Source of the DNA: Vulcanimicrobiota bacterium | Lineage (GTDB): Bacteria > Vulcanimicrobiota > Xenobia > Xenobiales > JADMJV01 | DNA: 64,000 nt | Reading direction: 5' to 3' | NCBI GenBank assembly: GCA_019637395.1 | Contig: JAHBVR010000010.1 | Span: 248,001 to 312,000 of the forward strand | Shown: positions 11,401 through 18,082 of the stretch, piece by piece | How the letters are laid out: every line of letters starts with the position of its first letter | Position numbering within the stretch: position 1 is the first letter of the stretch | Notes under the pieces: model-generated | Databases searched by the model: none | The model's input: only the letters and a program-made list of their open reading frames with translations | Told to the model about the DNA's origin: nothing | Made by a program: the position numbers and the translations under genes

Positions 11401-14400
11401 GCTGGCGTTCCTGCTCCAATTCCGCCTGCACCGCGGAGGCCTGGGCCCAGGACTCTTCCAGGGCCGCCTGCTGCTGGGCCAGTTCCTCTTCCACCATCTG
11501 CAGCTGGCGCCGGGCCGACAGTCGCTCTTGCTTGAGAGCCCCGGCCACCTGGGTGAGTTTCTGTTCCAGGGCCTGACTGCGCTGCTGGCTCTGATTGCGT
11601 TCCAGCTGCACCTTCTCGAAGCGTTCCTGGGCCTGCTGGGCCTTGTAGCGCCATTGCTCCGCCATTTGCTGCTGGCCGTGTTCGGCCGCCAGCCGTTGGT
11701 TTTCACTTTCACTGAGCTGCTCGCTGAGAACGACCAGCTCGTTCTCCAGCTCAGCCCGCAGGCGCTGCTCGCCCTCCAACTGCCCGCGCAGCCCCTCTAC
11801 CTGGGCGGCCAGCGCCTGCTGAGTCGAACGCTCGCGTTCCAGCAACGCCTGCAACTGGCTGGTCTCTTCCCAGCTCTGGTCGAGCGCCAGCGTCTGTGTA
11901 TCCAGTTCCTCGCGCAGGGCGGCCAGCTCGGTATGGGCTTCGCCGATTTCGGCCTGGGCCTGGCTCAGACTCATGGCCAGCTTGGCCCGCTCGCCCTCGG
12001 CTGCTTCCAGGCGGCCGCGCGCCTGGGCCTGCATCTCCTGGAGCAGCTTGCCCAAGCGCTCGCGGTCGGCGGTTAAGCCGGTGACCTGCTCGATGCGCGT
12101 CTTTTTCTCGCGCGCCAACACCTCGACTACCTGCTTGAGCTTGTCCTCCAGGCGCTGCGAGCGTTCCTCGGCCTGCTGGCGCAATTGCTTGAGTTCGGCC
12201 AGTAGCACCAGGCGCTGACGCAACTGCTCACCGGCCTCTTCGGCCGCCTGACGCGCTTCTTCCAGCTCTCCCCGGTGCTCGATTTCCTGGGAATCACGCT
12301 GGACCCGCTGTTCATCGATCTGGTTTTGCAGCAGCACCAGCTGGCTTTCCAGAGCCAGCCGCGCCTGGCGCTCTTTCTCCAACTGCTCGCTGAGCTGGCC
12401 GGCTTCTTCCCAGGATTGGTCAAGGGCCAGCGACTGAGTATCGAATTCTTCTTGGAGTGTCTCCAACTGCCGGCGCAGCTCGCTCAGGCTGCTCTCAGCC
12501 TGCTGCTGATGCTGTTGGGCACTGGCCCGCAGTTCGGTCAGCAGAGCGGTGACGCGCTCATTTTCGGAGGAAAGGAAATTGAGCTGCTCGACCTGGTGCA
12601 GGCGGGCCGCTTTCTCGCGGCCCAATACCTCCACAACCTGCTTGAGCTTCTCTTCCAGCCGCTGGCTGCGTTCTTGAGCCAGGCCGCGCAGTTGTTTCAG
12701 CTCGCCCAGTTGAAGGACCCGTTGAGCCAGTTGATCGTGGAGCTGCTGGCGTTCCTCTTCCAGCTGCAGGATCTGACCTTGCACCTCATCCTGCTCCAGC
12801 TCGTGCAGCTGCTGGGTCTCTACCAACTGGGCCTCTAAAGCCTCGATCTGGCTCTGCAGCTGAAGCTGACCCTCGCCCAACTGAGCGACTTGCGCATCCA
12901 ACGCCGCCTTACGCTGGCGCTCCGCTTCCAGTTGCTCGTGGAGCACCCCCGCTTCTTCCCAGGATTGGTCGAGGGCCAGCGACTGAGTGTCGAATTCTTC
13001 CTGCAGCGTGGCCAGTTCAGCCCGCAGCGCCTCGCGTTCCCCCTCCACCTGGAGGCGCAACTGGCTTTCCTGCTGGAATTGCTGCAACAACTCGGCCCGG
13101 GCCGCCTGCAGTTCGTTCTCGTTTTGCTGGGACTCCAGCAGACGGCTACGCTCGACCCTAAGCCGTTCGGCCGTCTCGAGCAGCTTGTGCTCCAGCTTGT
13201 GCACGCGCAAACGGCTCTGCTCCAGCGAGCGAGCCAGATCGATCAACTGATTTTGTAGCTCGGCCTGCTCCTGACTGTTCTTCTGGAGCTGGCGTTCCAA
13301 TTCCTGACTGGCCTCCAGCCGCTCCAAATCCGACTGTTGCAGCAGCTCTTCAAATTGCTCGCGAATCTCGTCGCGCTCGGCCTGGGTGTTTTTCAGCCCG
13401 GCCTGCAGACTCTGAAGTTGCTTCTCCAGCTCCTGGCGCAGCTTCTTTTGTTCATCCAATTGGGTGGCCAGTTGAGCCGCGTCTTCCCAGGATTGCTCCA
13501 GGGCCAGCGACTGGGTATCGTTCTCATCCCGCAACTCAGCCAGGGCGCGCGCGTCTTCCTCATGACGCGAGCGCGCCTGCTCCAGCTCCAGCGCCAGCCC
13601 CTGGCGTTCCTCAGATCCTTGCTGAACCAGGGCCTTCTCCTGGCGAGCCACTTCCAGCAGTTGCTGCAGCTTCTCTTGCAGTTTGTGGCCACGCGCCCGG
13701 CTCGTATCCAGCTCGCTTTGCAGGCTGGCGATACGCTCCTTGGCCTGATTCCAGCGCTGCTCAAAGGCCACCCGCTTCTGCTCGGAGCTTTCGCTCAGTT
13801 GGGCCAGTTGCTTTTGCAGTTGGTCGCGCTCTTGCTGGCTCAGCTTCAGGCTGTCAGCCAGCTTGTGGTTGGTGGATTCCAGTTCTTCCACCAGATCGGT
13901 CAGGCTCTCGACCTCCTCCCGGTTCAGTTGTTCGCGCTGGCGCATCTGCTCGTGCAGCTCGGCCAGTTGCCGCTCGGCCAGGCGCGTGGCTTCCTGCTGC
14001 TCGACCAGTTGATGCTCGAGCTGGGCGGTGCCTTCTTGACCCACGGCCGCGATGCTCTGCCACTCGCCGCTGACCGTCTGCCAGCTCTCCAACTGCTGGC
14101 GCAACGAGGATTCCAACTCCTGGCTATCTTGTAAATGGCGCTCCACCTGGCTGGCGCGCGCCTGCCACTCTTCCAGGTCATGCTGCTGATCGTGCAGCGA
14201 CTCGGTCTGCTCGCGCAGGCGCTGCACCGCTTCCTGCAGCTTGGACTGAGCCTTGAGGGCGCGTTCCTCCCATTGCTGGCGTAGCGCCTGTTCCTGAGCT
14301 CCGTGTTCGGCCCGCCGGCGCAGTTCGTCCAGCACTTGCTGAGCTTTGTGCAGGCGGCCTTCCAGTTGGACCTTTTCCTGCCGGCTCCGCTCTAATTCCT

Positions 14401-15667
14401 GAGCGGCCTGCGCTCCCTGTTGACTCAGCCTTTGCACCTCTTCGTGCGCTGTCAGCAAGCGCTGCTGCAGTTCACCCGAGGTGCCCACCTGCATCTCCAG
14501 CGATTTGGCCCGCCCCTTGGATTCTTCCAGCTCCTGCTCGAGCCGGCCCAAGTCTTCCCAGGAAGCCGTCAAGGCGAGGTTCTGCTCGTCCAGCTCCAGT
14601 TCCAGCTCGGAAACGCGCTTCTGGCTGGCGCCCAACTCGGCTTCGGCCTTACGCCGCCCTTCTTCCTCGCGCTGGCGGGCCTCCGCTTCCTGGCGCCGGC
14701 CCTCTGCCTCTTGCTGACGGGCTTCCGCCTCCGCCTGGCTCTGCTTGCGCGATTCGCTCAGGGCCAGGATGGCCTGACGCAGCTTGGCTTCCAACTTGCC
14801 GTTGCGCTCGCTCAGGCGCTGCATTTCCTGATGGAGCGCCGGCTCGGCCTCAGCCTGCCTGGCCATCCAGCGTGACAACTCGCCGCGGGCCCCGGCCAGC
14901 TCTTTTTGCGTCTCCGCCAGGCGCTTTTGCAGCTCGCTGAACTCGCCGGCCAGCATCCCCTGCTCGGCCTCCAGGTCCCCCCGCGAGGTCCGGCTCATTT
15001 GTAATTGCTGCAGCAAGGCCTGTTCGCGCTGCTGGCTCAACTCCAACTGGCTTTGCAGCTCTAAAATTTGCTCGCGCAGGCCCTCCAGGATGGGAGACTG
15101 CACTTCCAACTGTTGCAACGACTGGAGTAGCTCGTCCAGGTTGAGCCCGGCTTCATCAAGTTGTCCCTGCAGACGCTCGACCACGCGCAGCCGCCGTTGC
15201 TGTGATTGCAGCTCGTCGCGCAGACCGTGGACCTTATTCTGGCTGTCCTCCAGTAGACCCTGTTGCTGGACCAACTGCTCGCGCACCTGCTGCAGATGGA
15301 GCTCCAGTTGCTGGCGTACCCCCTCGGCCGCCGCCAGTTGGCGAGCCATGTTCTCCTTCTCATCCAGGCTCAGGCGCAGTTGCTGCGCCAATTGCTCCGC
15401 CTGACGCTTGCGCAGCCCCTGTCCCGACTCGCTTTCCGCCAATTTCCGATGCAACTGGGTAAGCTGGGCATCTCGTTCCTGCAAGCGCTGGCCGAGCTGC
15501 TGCAAACGGGCACGCAAAGCAGCACCCTCGGAAGTTTCGACGGGTGCCCAGTCTTCGCGAGTCTCTTCTTCGGGGCGGGGAGCCTGCGACTCACCTTTCA
15601 CCGCGCTGGCGCGCTGCTTGATCGCCTCGAGACGCTCTTTAAGAGAAACAGTACCTTTTTGGGACAC
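2462..15667 (-). CDS. Giant 4401-residue coiled-coil protein
   Basis: One uninterrupted reading frame of 13.2 kb. Almost the whole protein (about residue 60 to 4340) is heptad-type sequence rich in Gln, Glu, Leu, Arg and Ala, with few prolines or aromatics. It is flanked by a short charged N-terminus (MSQKGTVSLKERLEAIKQ) and a proline-rich tail ending in GLELPGF. No signal peptide, membrane segment or enzymatic motif is visible, so it is probably a cytoplasmic fibrous or scaffold protein; a fully helical rod this long would be several hundred nanometres. Two families of long internal repeats are present (listed separately). The start is GTG at 15667; no strong ribosome site precedes it. Its stop overlaps the MFS start. 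Long open frames on the opposite strand are by-products of its codon bias. Function is unknown. Confidence 0.9.
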   Translation of the reverse strand: MSQKGTVSLKERLEAIKQRASAVKGESQAPRPEEETREDWAPVETSEGAALRARLQQLGQRLQERDAQLTQLHRKLAESESGQGLRKRQAEQLAQQLRLSLDEKENMARQLAAAEGVRQQLELHLQQVREQLVQQQGLLEDSQNKVHGLRDELQSQQRRLRVVERLQGQLDEAGLNLDELLQSLQQLEVQSPILEGLREQILELQSQLELSQQREQALLQQLQMSRTSRGDLEAEQGMLAGEFSELQKRLAETQKELAGARGELSRWMARQAEAEPALHQEMQRLSERNGKLEAKLRQAILALSESRKQSQAEAEARQQEAEGRRQEAEARQREEEGRRKAEAELGASQKRVSELELELDEQNLALTASWEDLGRLEQELEESKGRAKSLEMQVGTSGELQQRLLTAHEEVQRLSQQGAQAAQELERSRQEKVQLEGRLHKAQQVLDELRRRAEHGAQEQALRQQWEERALKAQSKLQEAVQRLREQTESLHDQQHDLEEWQARASQVERHLQDSQELESSLRQQLESWQTVSGEWQSIAAVGQEGTAQLEHQLVEQQEATRLAERQLAELHEQMRQREQLNREEVESLTDLVEELESTNHKLADSLKLSQQERDQLQKQLAQLSESSEQKRVAFEQRWNQAKERIASLQSELDTSRARGHKLQEKLQQLLEVARQEKALVQQGSEERQGLALELEQARSRHEEDARALAELRDENDTQSLALEQSWEDAAQLATQLDEQKKLRQELEKQLQSLQAGLKNTQAERDEIREQFEELLQQSDLERLEASQELERQLQKNSQEQAELQNQLIDLARSLEQSRLRVHKLEHKLLETAERLRVERSRLLESQQNENELQAARAELLQQFQQESQLRLQVEGEREALRAELATLQEEFDTQSLALDQSWEEAGVLHEQLEAERQRKAALDAQVAQLGEGQLQLQSQIEALEAQLVETQQLHELEQDEVQGQILQLEEERQQLHDQLAQRVLQLGELKQLRGLAQERSQRLEEKLKQVVEVLGREKAARLHQVEQLNFLSSENERVTALLTELRASAQQHQQQAESSLSELRRQLETLQEEFDTQSLALDQSWEEAGQLSEQLEKERQARLALESQLVLLQNQIDEQRVQRDSQEIEHRGELEEARQAAEEAGEQLRQRLVLLAELKQLRQQAEERSQRLEDKLKQVVEVLAREKKTRIEQVTGLTADRERLGKLLQEMQAQARGRLEAAEGERAKLAMSLSQAQAEIGEAHTELAALREELDTQTLALDQSWEETSQLQALLERERSTQQALAAQVEGLRGQLEGEQRLRAELENELVVLSEQLSESENQRLAAEHGQQQMAEQWRYKAQQAQERFEKVQLERNQSQQRSQALEQKLTQVAGALKQERLSARRQLQMVEEELAQQQAALEESWAQASAVQAELEQERQRGAGLENQLLTVRQELANLILESQQHQDEARTQLQSVRQELQQTQAQRRQLQDELEKRQLQLHQLVPKQQALNEEVRNQRIALEAARNVAQVRGQENDSLRAVLEEEHQQHQALLEELGKAQEQELAARRQGEGWLQELKAAQQREESLQAQWQELQAASERVDQERSQLSAQLEQLKASTRHEIEFLTEELEHRLHEGETLQESLRQAQQALEEQQKQLALQEQAARQARAQDLERQRQTEKLSQRLQQVGGAFQQAKLQLAARQQQLQEALKQRELSAKQVAALEAELEVRGQQLAELENQRDQLRGERTQALAEQEQLRQQWQRSRTEVESLHQQLQDLEEALHASEQWRDTQSEERRKLEQQLEKLRLELSKAGQVQSALKEKLLEAVARLRESQQLTQQQAEDMEELRFQLGELQLQAQDSTAQQNEWLQLHHSLQEQIAQLEEESRGRQRRLDRLAETRQQEHQAFQELEQKHQLLEQRLLAEQGLAERRQQELEEQARAEKERWQGELERRARDLEEFEEKIRQGDAELTVVRRQLDQANQQAEQIAQELIERQEQVFELEAALQNEQEEAGKEQARREALQSAVTALEQQLRQQTAESASRLQQINAQESNLGRYKSQLKVLQADREKLVAAYQQARQELAEQQQFQVDQTRRYEEVVSQLRVRQGELNRSQEELQLAQAQIETLEQDLAGWEERHGQAEGRAEGLARELAEKTQEVFRLRSSTDGMRKESLALQRRLGEMEQQHKQLSERRLKESQQAQAQLQKVLEQRQQLEAKLKELVAGLQQTRALNQQLAQDLNASRALAEGQGEQLLELHELLQRQQQQSDQSRGELERITGLLESERARRQALEQQAAVLQREVAEAQEQQSRGVEELGRLQEERVAELARLGEERQSERTAWESKLGQATFWQSQLEQRLRDEEARLLEVEGELARRVEERAQLEEQLRGEQQGREQARLQLETAHSQLARLAEQRQTLLDKLRQLSHDHTVLQSEREQLKESLTALELRLEVGELRRSQVESERDHLQSELEQTVQRLADMEVRLENSVQRQLQADRDLQRLAEVETENQWQESNLRQLSEREESSRKQVAQLSQERAELEQRVGELEAELRSHREELEELRAELEEGHLQQQAMRFEQSEMRARWSGGQKAQQELQEQLQQRGSELESLRQQLQQASGEAQELNSLVQQLHGEIDNRDQHVDQLQAELDHRQAALAKLSEAFHKVRQKLRETAAELAEVREFSAAERTELLERQAGLQADVDELQRRLGDRESLLEELRHSLSKAQFLEREGAEQQRELREELAAGSEVQAELRAQLAAEQERAEQLQEKLQQAVARFGQSKQLLGQMQGHLREEKAFGEQLRDQLALHQRLYQEAGEQLLVQQARLAEALAQVDKLESEAEGERLLKLELHNMRSQLDGVQAQLQAAAAGQQEIQDELDRVRLRERELDHQLSKSQQRERELDTHLQRSLSRERDLEQQLAGGLEQEERLRAELAGAWSDVQQAQLLEQRLQDELAQARGLTGRREKQIAGLEEQLAELQQRLAADTAELQRKHGEREAQLLEQLERLGETLRQHRGKANDALSGLKQRAEEMHAELQQVVRERQTLREQLDTRELELEAKRAELGRRLQAEADVQRELESVRRRRDELESRVAELAASVDELEGAGEELRASVQSGQEQLRDSQLRVQEQEQRAERALAELHATEERAGLSQQAILQLTNELSEAQGRLEQSELQNQRREQIVTQLKQRLHQAMQEIAARQGELRDAQMQNERNAREQELARAEAERKEARLQEVTLELEERFQKAAGLQLEVDRLSHRLQREEELREGLSAELERLQEIEATLQIQMDLQHSLRAEKVELEKQLEARAREVVEREEQLRDLELLRDRLEQKGSQVELLEAQLHHSRTALLEQESRTEELSDQLRQSQERGRNLEIQIQQLRHNLAQENSLSQQNQQALQQELSEAQSRLEASERQNQRREQIIEQLKQRLAQSTQEMSQRQAELREVQTAGERLGRERDALRSEGEGLRHELQQIQNRLQREEEFRAKLTAELEHLQAAEHQVQVQQSQLHQAHEERLELEARLAERSEELGSRQRDLHERDRDVEELQGLLEGSRNRCELQEAQLTSLRGQLSEQEMRAAEMSEQLRQSQERSRSLDAQLAQLRQRAAQESADSGQTMHRLNTQLEEMTQSLQQAERQGQRLEQVVGQLKDRLGKAMGELSARQSELHEVNVAGERLGRERDQLRQDLETVRQEADARELELNERSSRLAGLQLELDKTQQRLLREEETRASLGRELEQLQVDYDGLQQSLLDQAQLQLERDELLRQKGQLAGELDRALENKAVEAIRWQKAVEENQRRQEDLESRLLVSQQRVEMLGLELEEREQRLTAERKSGQERLNELRARLEKQVFEAQAVTVERESRISQLEREQRSQRDSLEMQLQDMQARRSSLEGELSSLRALNESAQASMQSKLEHLEGRYQELQAQLLDQEEQTHSQRLKVSALEADQVLLKQALHQTEANRDSLQLRLDTLLLDEEQVRAAWLAEQEQTAALRTRLQEGERQRQDLEIQLQEREGVRSQIASLESARRQAEEQATHLREHLEETRQQHELMVSDLKRQLEQGRLRLEREAEFTKGLQDRLKENQAQQIRLQQDQGEARQQLLELQAEQTRLLAELERTRGEALAAETARLQLVRLEELQAQTSRRLAELESEHERALNEAEQMRDEQQALQHKLRETEERARSLQSQLGVAMQQAEEADRLQAMQREHEADLAQLRRELEGRQTEVDGLKTQMRGRGRLQVEIDRLEGENKDLGRRVSEADLEIQRQRLRGDELESELADSRYWRTQAEGRLERSEQALVDLQRELEEARLSRQGDGRVAELEEALQAAGQADQELRARLREAEERLAELRARQQLAEQVRPPAPGVVAPAVSRRKPAPPVLSLLEAPSPERQESRSGGLELPGF
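4740..6170 (-). repeat. ~225-240-residue repeat family in the C-terminal part of the giant coiled coil
   Basis: Three copies of a second long unit are marked by QRREQIVTQLKQRL, QRREQIIEQLKQRL and QRLEQVVGQLKDRL at about residues 3171, 3411 and 3636. The DNA string ctgctcgcgccgctgattct is identical at 6149 and 5426, and a diverged copy starts at 4754; spacings are 723 and 672 bp. Flanking blocks (SDQLRQSQERGRNLE and MSEQLRQSQERSRSLD; LQREEEFRAKL and LREEETRASL) repeat with the same phase, so the gene grew by tandem duplication of a different unit here than in its N-terminal third. Confidence 0.7.
11861..13530 (-). repeat. ~180-residue repeat family in the giant coiled coil (SWEEA marker)
   Basis: Near-identical marker peptides (DTQSLALDQSWEEAGQL and variants) recur at about residues 1261, 1081, 898 and 721. 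In DNA the shared string cttcccag lies at 11866, 12406, 12955 and 13483, giving spacings of 540, 549 and 528 bp, all multiples of three. A more divergent copy (LDEQNLALTASWEDLGRL) at 14554 is 1071 bp, about two units, from the next. Each unit also carries a block like LEEKLKQVVEVLxREK. The periodic tryptophan in an otherwise aromatic-poor coil suggests a regular contact point or stutter. Confidence 0.75.
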
Positions 15668-15745
15668 AGAACCACCATGTTCGAAAGGTCAGCCGGTTTT
15701 CCCGTTATGAAAGGAAGAAGCTGTGCCGAAGCCTAACCAATCCCG

Positions 15746-15961
15746 ATGCCGATTTTTGAATACGCCTGCAATCAATGCGAACAACGTTTTGAAAAACTCT
15801 TGCGCAAGAGCGACCAGGAAGTCGATTGCCCCAAGTGCCGGAGCCAGGACCTGCGCAAACTCTTTTCCACCTTCGCCAGTCCGGCCGCCGATGCCCCCCA
15901 GGACTTCTGCCCCCCGGGCGGCTGCGGCGCCTGTCCCAACCCCGGAATGTGCATGAACTAG
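15746..15961 (+). CDS. FmdB-family zinc ribbon protein
   Basis: A 71-residue protein starting MPIFEYACNQCEQRFEKL with a second CPKC pair about 17 residues later. This is the compact FmdB/CxxC-CxxC zinc ribbon found in many bacteria, often described as a putative regulatory protein; its biochemical role is not settled. The C-terminus is Cys/Gly/Pro-rich (CPPGGCGACPNPGMCMN), as is usual for the family. It is divergent from the giant coiled-coil gene, and its TAG stop is followed four bases later by the GTG of the glycosyltransferase gene, suggesting a two-gene transcript. Confidence 0.92.
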   Translation: MPIFEYACNQCEQRFEKLLRKSDQEVDCPKCRSQDLRKLFSTFASPAADAPQDFCPPGGCGACPNPGMCMN

Positions 15962-15965
15962 GTGC

Positions 15966-17537
15966 GTGCGCCGCTTCCTCTGGCTGTTTCTATTTTTGGC
16001 GCTGGTAGCGGCCAGTTGGAACATCTATCTGGTGGGGGAATTCAACGACGACGTAGCCTACATCAGCCTGGCGCGCTCCCTCAGCCAGGGCCACGCCTAC
16101 CTCTCGGAAAGTAGTCCAGGAGCCCCGGCTCACCAACGTTTTCCGCCCGGACTTCCGATTTTATTATCCCCGGCTCAATGGCTCTCTCCGCAGAACTATA
16201 CTTTGTGCCGGTTGGTGGTGGTGGCCTGCTCGGCCCTCAGCATGGTTTTGCTGGCGAGCTACACCGGCGGCTTGGCCATTCCCGTGCTGGTGGGCGTGCA
16301 TGCCTACTGGTTGAACAACTCCTCTTCGGTCCTCTCGGAGCAGCCGTTCATGGTCGGCCTGCTGCTCTATCTGCGGGCGGTCGAGCAGCCCCTCACGCGC
16401 CGGCGCTCTATTTTTCTAGGTTTGGGTCTGGGGCTGGTGTGTCTGCTGCGCACCGTGGCCATCGTGCTCCTTCCCGCCACCCTGCTCTTCCACTGGCGCC
16501 AGGGTCGCCGACACCTGAGCTGGTTTCTCTTAGGAGTGGCCCTCTCGGCCGGACCGCTTGTAGCCAGAAGCCTGCTCACCGGCTACGATGGAGAACTCGA
16601 CAAAAATCGCGACCTTATTCACAACGTCCTGGAAAATCTGCAAATTCTCCCGGCTCGTTTAGGTTGGATGCTGTTGCTCAGTCCGGACTCTGTGGTTGGC
16701 TTGCCGCAGTGGCTCGGACTGCTCCCCCTGGCAGTGGCCGCCCTGGGTTTGTGGAAAATGCGCCGGGAAAGTTGCGCTCCCGCCTGGGTGGCCTGTTGTT
16801 TTGCGATCCTGCTGGCCTGGCCTTATCCTTTCACACGACTGCTGTTGCCTCTGGTGCCCTTTCTACTCATGGGACTACAGCGCCAGCTGGGTCCCGTCCG
16901 CTGGCTGTGGGTACTGCTGGTGGTCTTGAACCTGGCCCAGAGCGCCTGGGAAATCCGCCTGCATCCGGCCCGCGCCAACGATCCAGGAGTGATCCGGACG
17001 ATCAAGGCTCTGCCTCCGGGAAGCGCCATTTCCTCTTCGGAGATGATCTGGTGGTTGGAGACCGGCGTCCCTTGTGTCTCCAGCGAACCGGCCCAAGCTT
17101 TAACCATGGAATGGGATTGGCTGGATCGCCTGCGCGAGGGTGGGGTGCGCCTGGTCGTCCTCTACCAAAAAGGCCGCCGGGAGGAGCAGCGAATTGTCGA
17201 CTCCTTTCAGCGCCGTCCGCATTTTTATCGCCTGGTTTATGCCTGTCCTCAAGCGGCAGTCTTTGCCTTCCAGCCTCCCCCTGGGTGGCTCCGCAGCCAC
17301 ACTCACCAAGTGGTGGCCCGCCAGCTTTTGAAACAGGGCCGCCCCGAATTGGCCGTAGCCGTCTTTCAGAAGGCGCTGCAAGCCGCACCCTACGATTTCT
17401 CGGCCGCCTCCGGGCTGGCCTACGCACTGGTGGCCTCGGGGCAAATCCAGGCCGCCCGGCCATTGCTCGAACAGGTGCGCCGGCGCGACCCGGACTGTGG
17501 TGAAGCGGAGCTGGTGCTACGCTTTCTGGCGCGCTAA
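15966..17537 (+). CDS. GT-C (ArnT/PMT-like) membrane glycosyltransferase with C-terminal TPR
   Basis: A 523-residue integral membrane protein. The first extracytoplasmic loop carries GEFNDDVAYISLARSLSQG, an acidic pair followed by Y and LARS as in dolichyl/undecaprenyl-phosphate sugar transferases of the GT-C fold (ArnT, PMT, GT39/83), then a RFPPGLPILL segment. About ten hydrophobic segments follow. Residues about 440-520 form two TPR-like units (VFQKALQAAPYDFSAASGLAYALVASGQ). The expected reaction is transfer of a sugar from a polyprenyl-phosphate donor on the outer face of the membrane; donor and acceptor are unknown. Start GTG at 15966. A clear paralog with the same fusion lies at 29903-31336. 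Confidence 0.8.
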   Translation: MRRFLWLFLFLALVAASWNIYLVGEFNDDVAYISLARSLSQGHAYLSESSPGAPAHQRFPPGLPILLSPAQWLSPQNYTLCRLVVVACSALSMVLLASYTGGLAIPVLVGVHAYWLNNSSSVLSEQPFMVGLLLYLRAVEQPLTRRRSIFLGLGLGLVCLLRTVAIVLLPATLLFHWRQGRRHLSWFLLGVALSAGPLVARSLLTGYDGELDKNRDLIHNVLENLQILPARLGWMLLLSPDSVVGLPQWLGLLPLAVAALGLWKMRRESCAPAWVACCFAILLAWPYPFTRLLLPLVPFLLMGLQRQLGPVRWLWVLLVVLNLAQSAWEIRLHPARANDPGVIRTIKALPPGSAISSSEMIWWLETGVPCVSSEPAQALTMEWDWLDRLREGGVRLVVLYQKGRREEQRIVDSFQRRPHFYRLVYACPQAAVFAFQPPPGWLRSHTHQVVARQLLKQGRPELAVAVFQKALQAAPYDFSAASGLAYALVASGQIQAARPLLEQVRRRDPDCGEAELVLRFLAR

Positions 17538-17571
17538 AGGATAGACTGGACCCGCTTCAAAAGGGCACGGA

Positions 17572-17640
17572 ATGAAATCCAGTTGGCTGGTCATGAAATT
17601 CTCGCTGGCGGCCATCCTGATTCTGAAGCGCGGAGACTAA
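17572..17640 (+). CDS. Possible 22-residue hydrophobic small ORF
   Basis: An ATG at 17572 opens a 22-codon frame (MKSSWLVMKFSLAAILILKR..., TAA at 17638). AAGGG at 17561-17565 is spaced six bases before the ATG, a good ribosome site. The peptide is a short cationic-hydrophobic stretch that could span a membrane once or act as a leader for the DUF983 gene 50 bp downstream. This is sequence inference only; chance occurrence is possible. Confidence 0.35.
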   Translation: MKSSWLVMKFSLAAILILKRGD

Positions 17641-17677
17641 GGGTTTTCCCCGAGGTCTGAATCGGGACTGGGGATGG

Positions 17678-17689
17678 TAGACTTCAGAT
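17678..17689 (+). promoter_or_regulatory. Candidate leaderless -10 element for the DUF983 gene
   Basis: TAGACT at 17678-17683 is followed by exactly six bases before the ATG at 17690, and there is no Shine-Dalgarno sequence. The geometry places the transcription start at the A of ATG. The same TAGAYT-6-ATG arrangement precedes the genes at 41700 and 42160. Confidence 0.35.
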
Positions 17690-18082
17690 ATGAAAGAAAA
17701 AGGACCCCTGGGGCACATCATTGCGGCGCTACGCGCCGTTCTGTGGTTGGGGGCTCGCGGCATTTGTCCGAAGTGCGGACGAGGCCGGATGTTCCGTAGC
17801 CACTTTCAAATTCACCGGGAATGTCCGGAGTGTGGGGTTGTACTGCAGCCCTATGCGGGCGACAGTCTGGGTGTCTACGCCGTTTGCTACTTCCTGACCG
17901 TGATCGCCACCGTGCTGGTGATGGCCGCGACTTACTTACTTTTCCACGTTACCTCACCCTACGTCTACCTGGGCCTGTTCTCGGTCACCTCGGGCCTGAT
18001 ACTGTTCGGCTTCTTTCCCAATATGAAAGGTATCTGGATCGCCTTCGTCTACCTGCTGACCGGACTGCGCCGCCAGCTCTAG
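17690..18082 (+). CDS. DUF983 family membrane protein
   Basis: A 130-residue protein with an N-terminal zinc-ribbon-like GICPKCGRGRMF...CPECG (two CxxC pairs about 20 residues apart) followed by YAGDSLGVYAVCYFL and two hydrophobic helices. This architecture is characteristic of DUF983, a small membrane protein family of unknown function. The TAG stop shares the palindrome CTAG (18079-18082) with the stop of the convergent response regulator gene. Confidence 0.9.
   Translation: MKEKGPLGHIIAALRAVLWLGARGICPKCGRGRMFRSHFQIHRECPECGVVLQPYAGDSLGVYAVCYFLTVIATVLVMAATYLLFHVTSPYVYLGLFSVTSGLILFGFFPNMKGIWIAFVYLLTGLRRQL

Noticed and set aside
4829-14134. Many long open frames on the plus strand across the giant coiled-coil gene, up to about 496 codons
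   Set aside because: They are Leu/Gln-rich mirror images produced by the codon bias of the minus-strand coiled coil and have no independent motifs or ribosome sites.
16178-17503. 441-codon plus-strand frame inside the first GT-C gene
   Set aside because: Shifted-frame shadow with low-complexity Pro/Arg/Gly composition; the GT-C frame has clear membrane segments and motifs.
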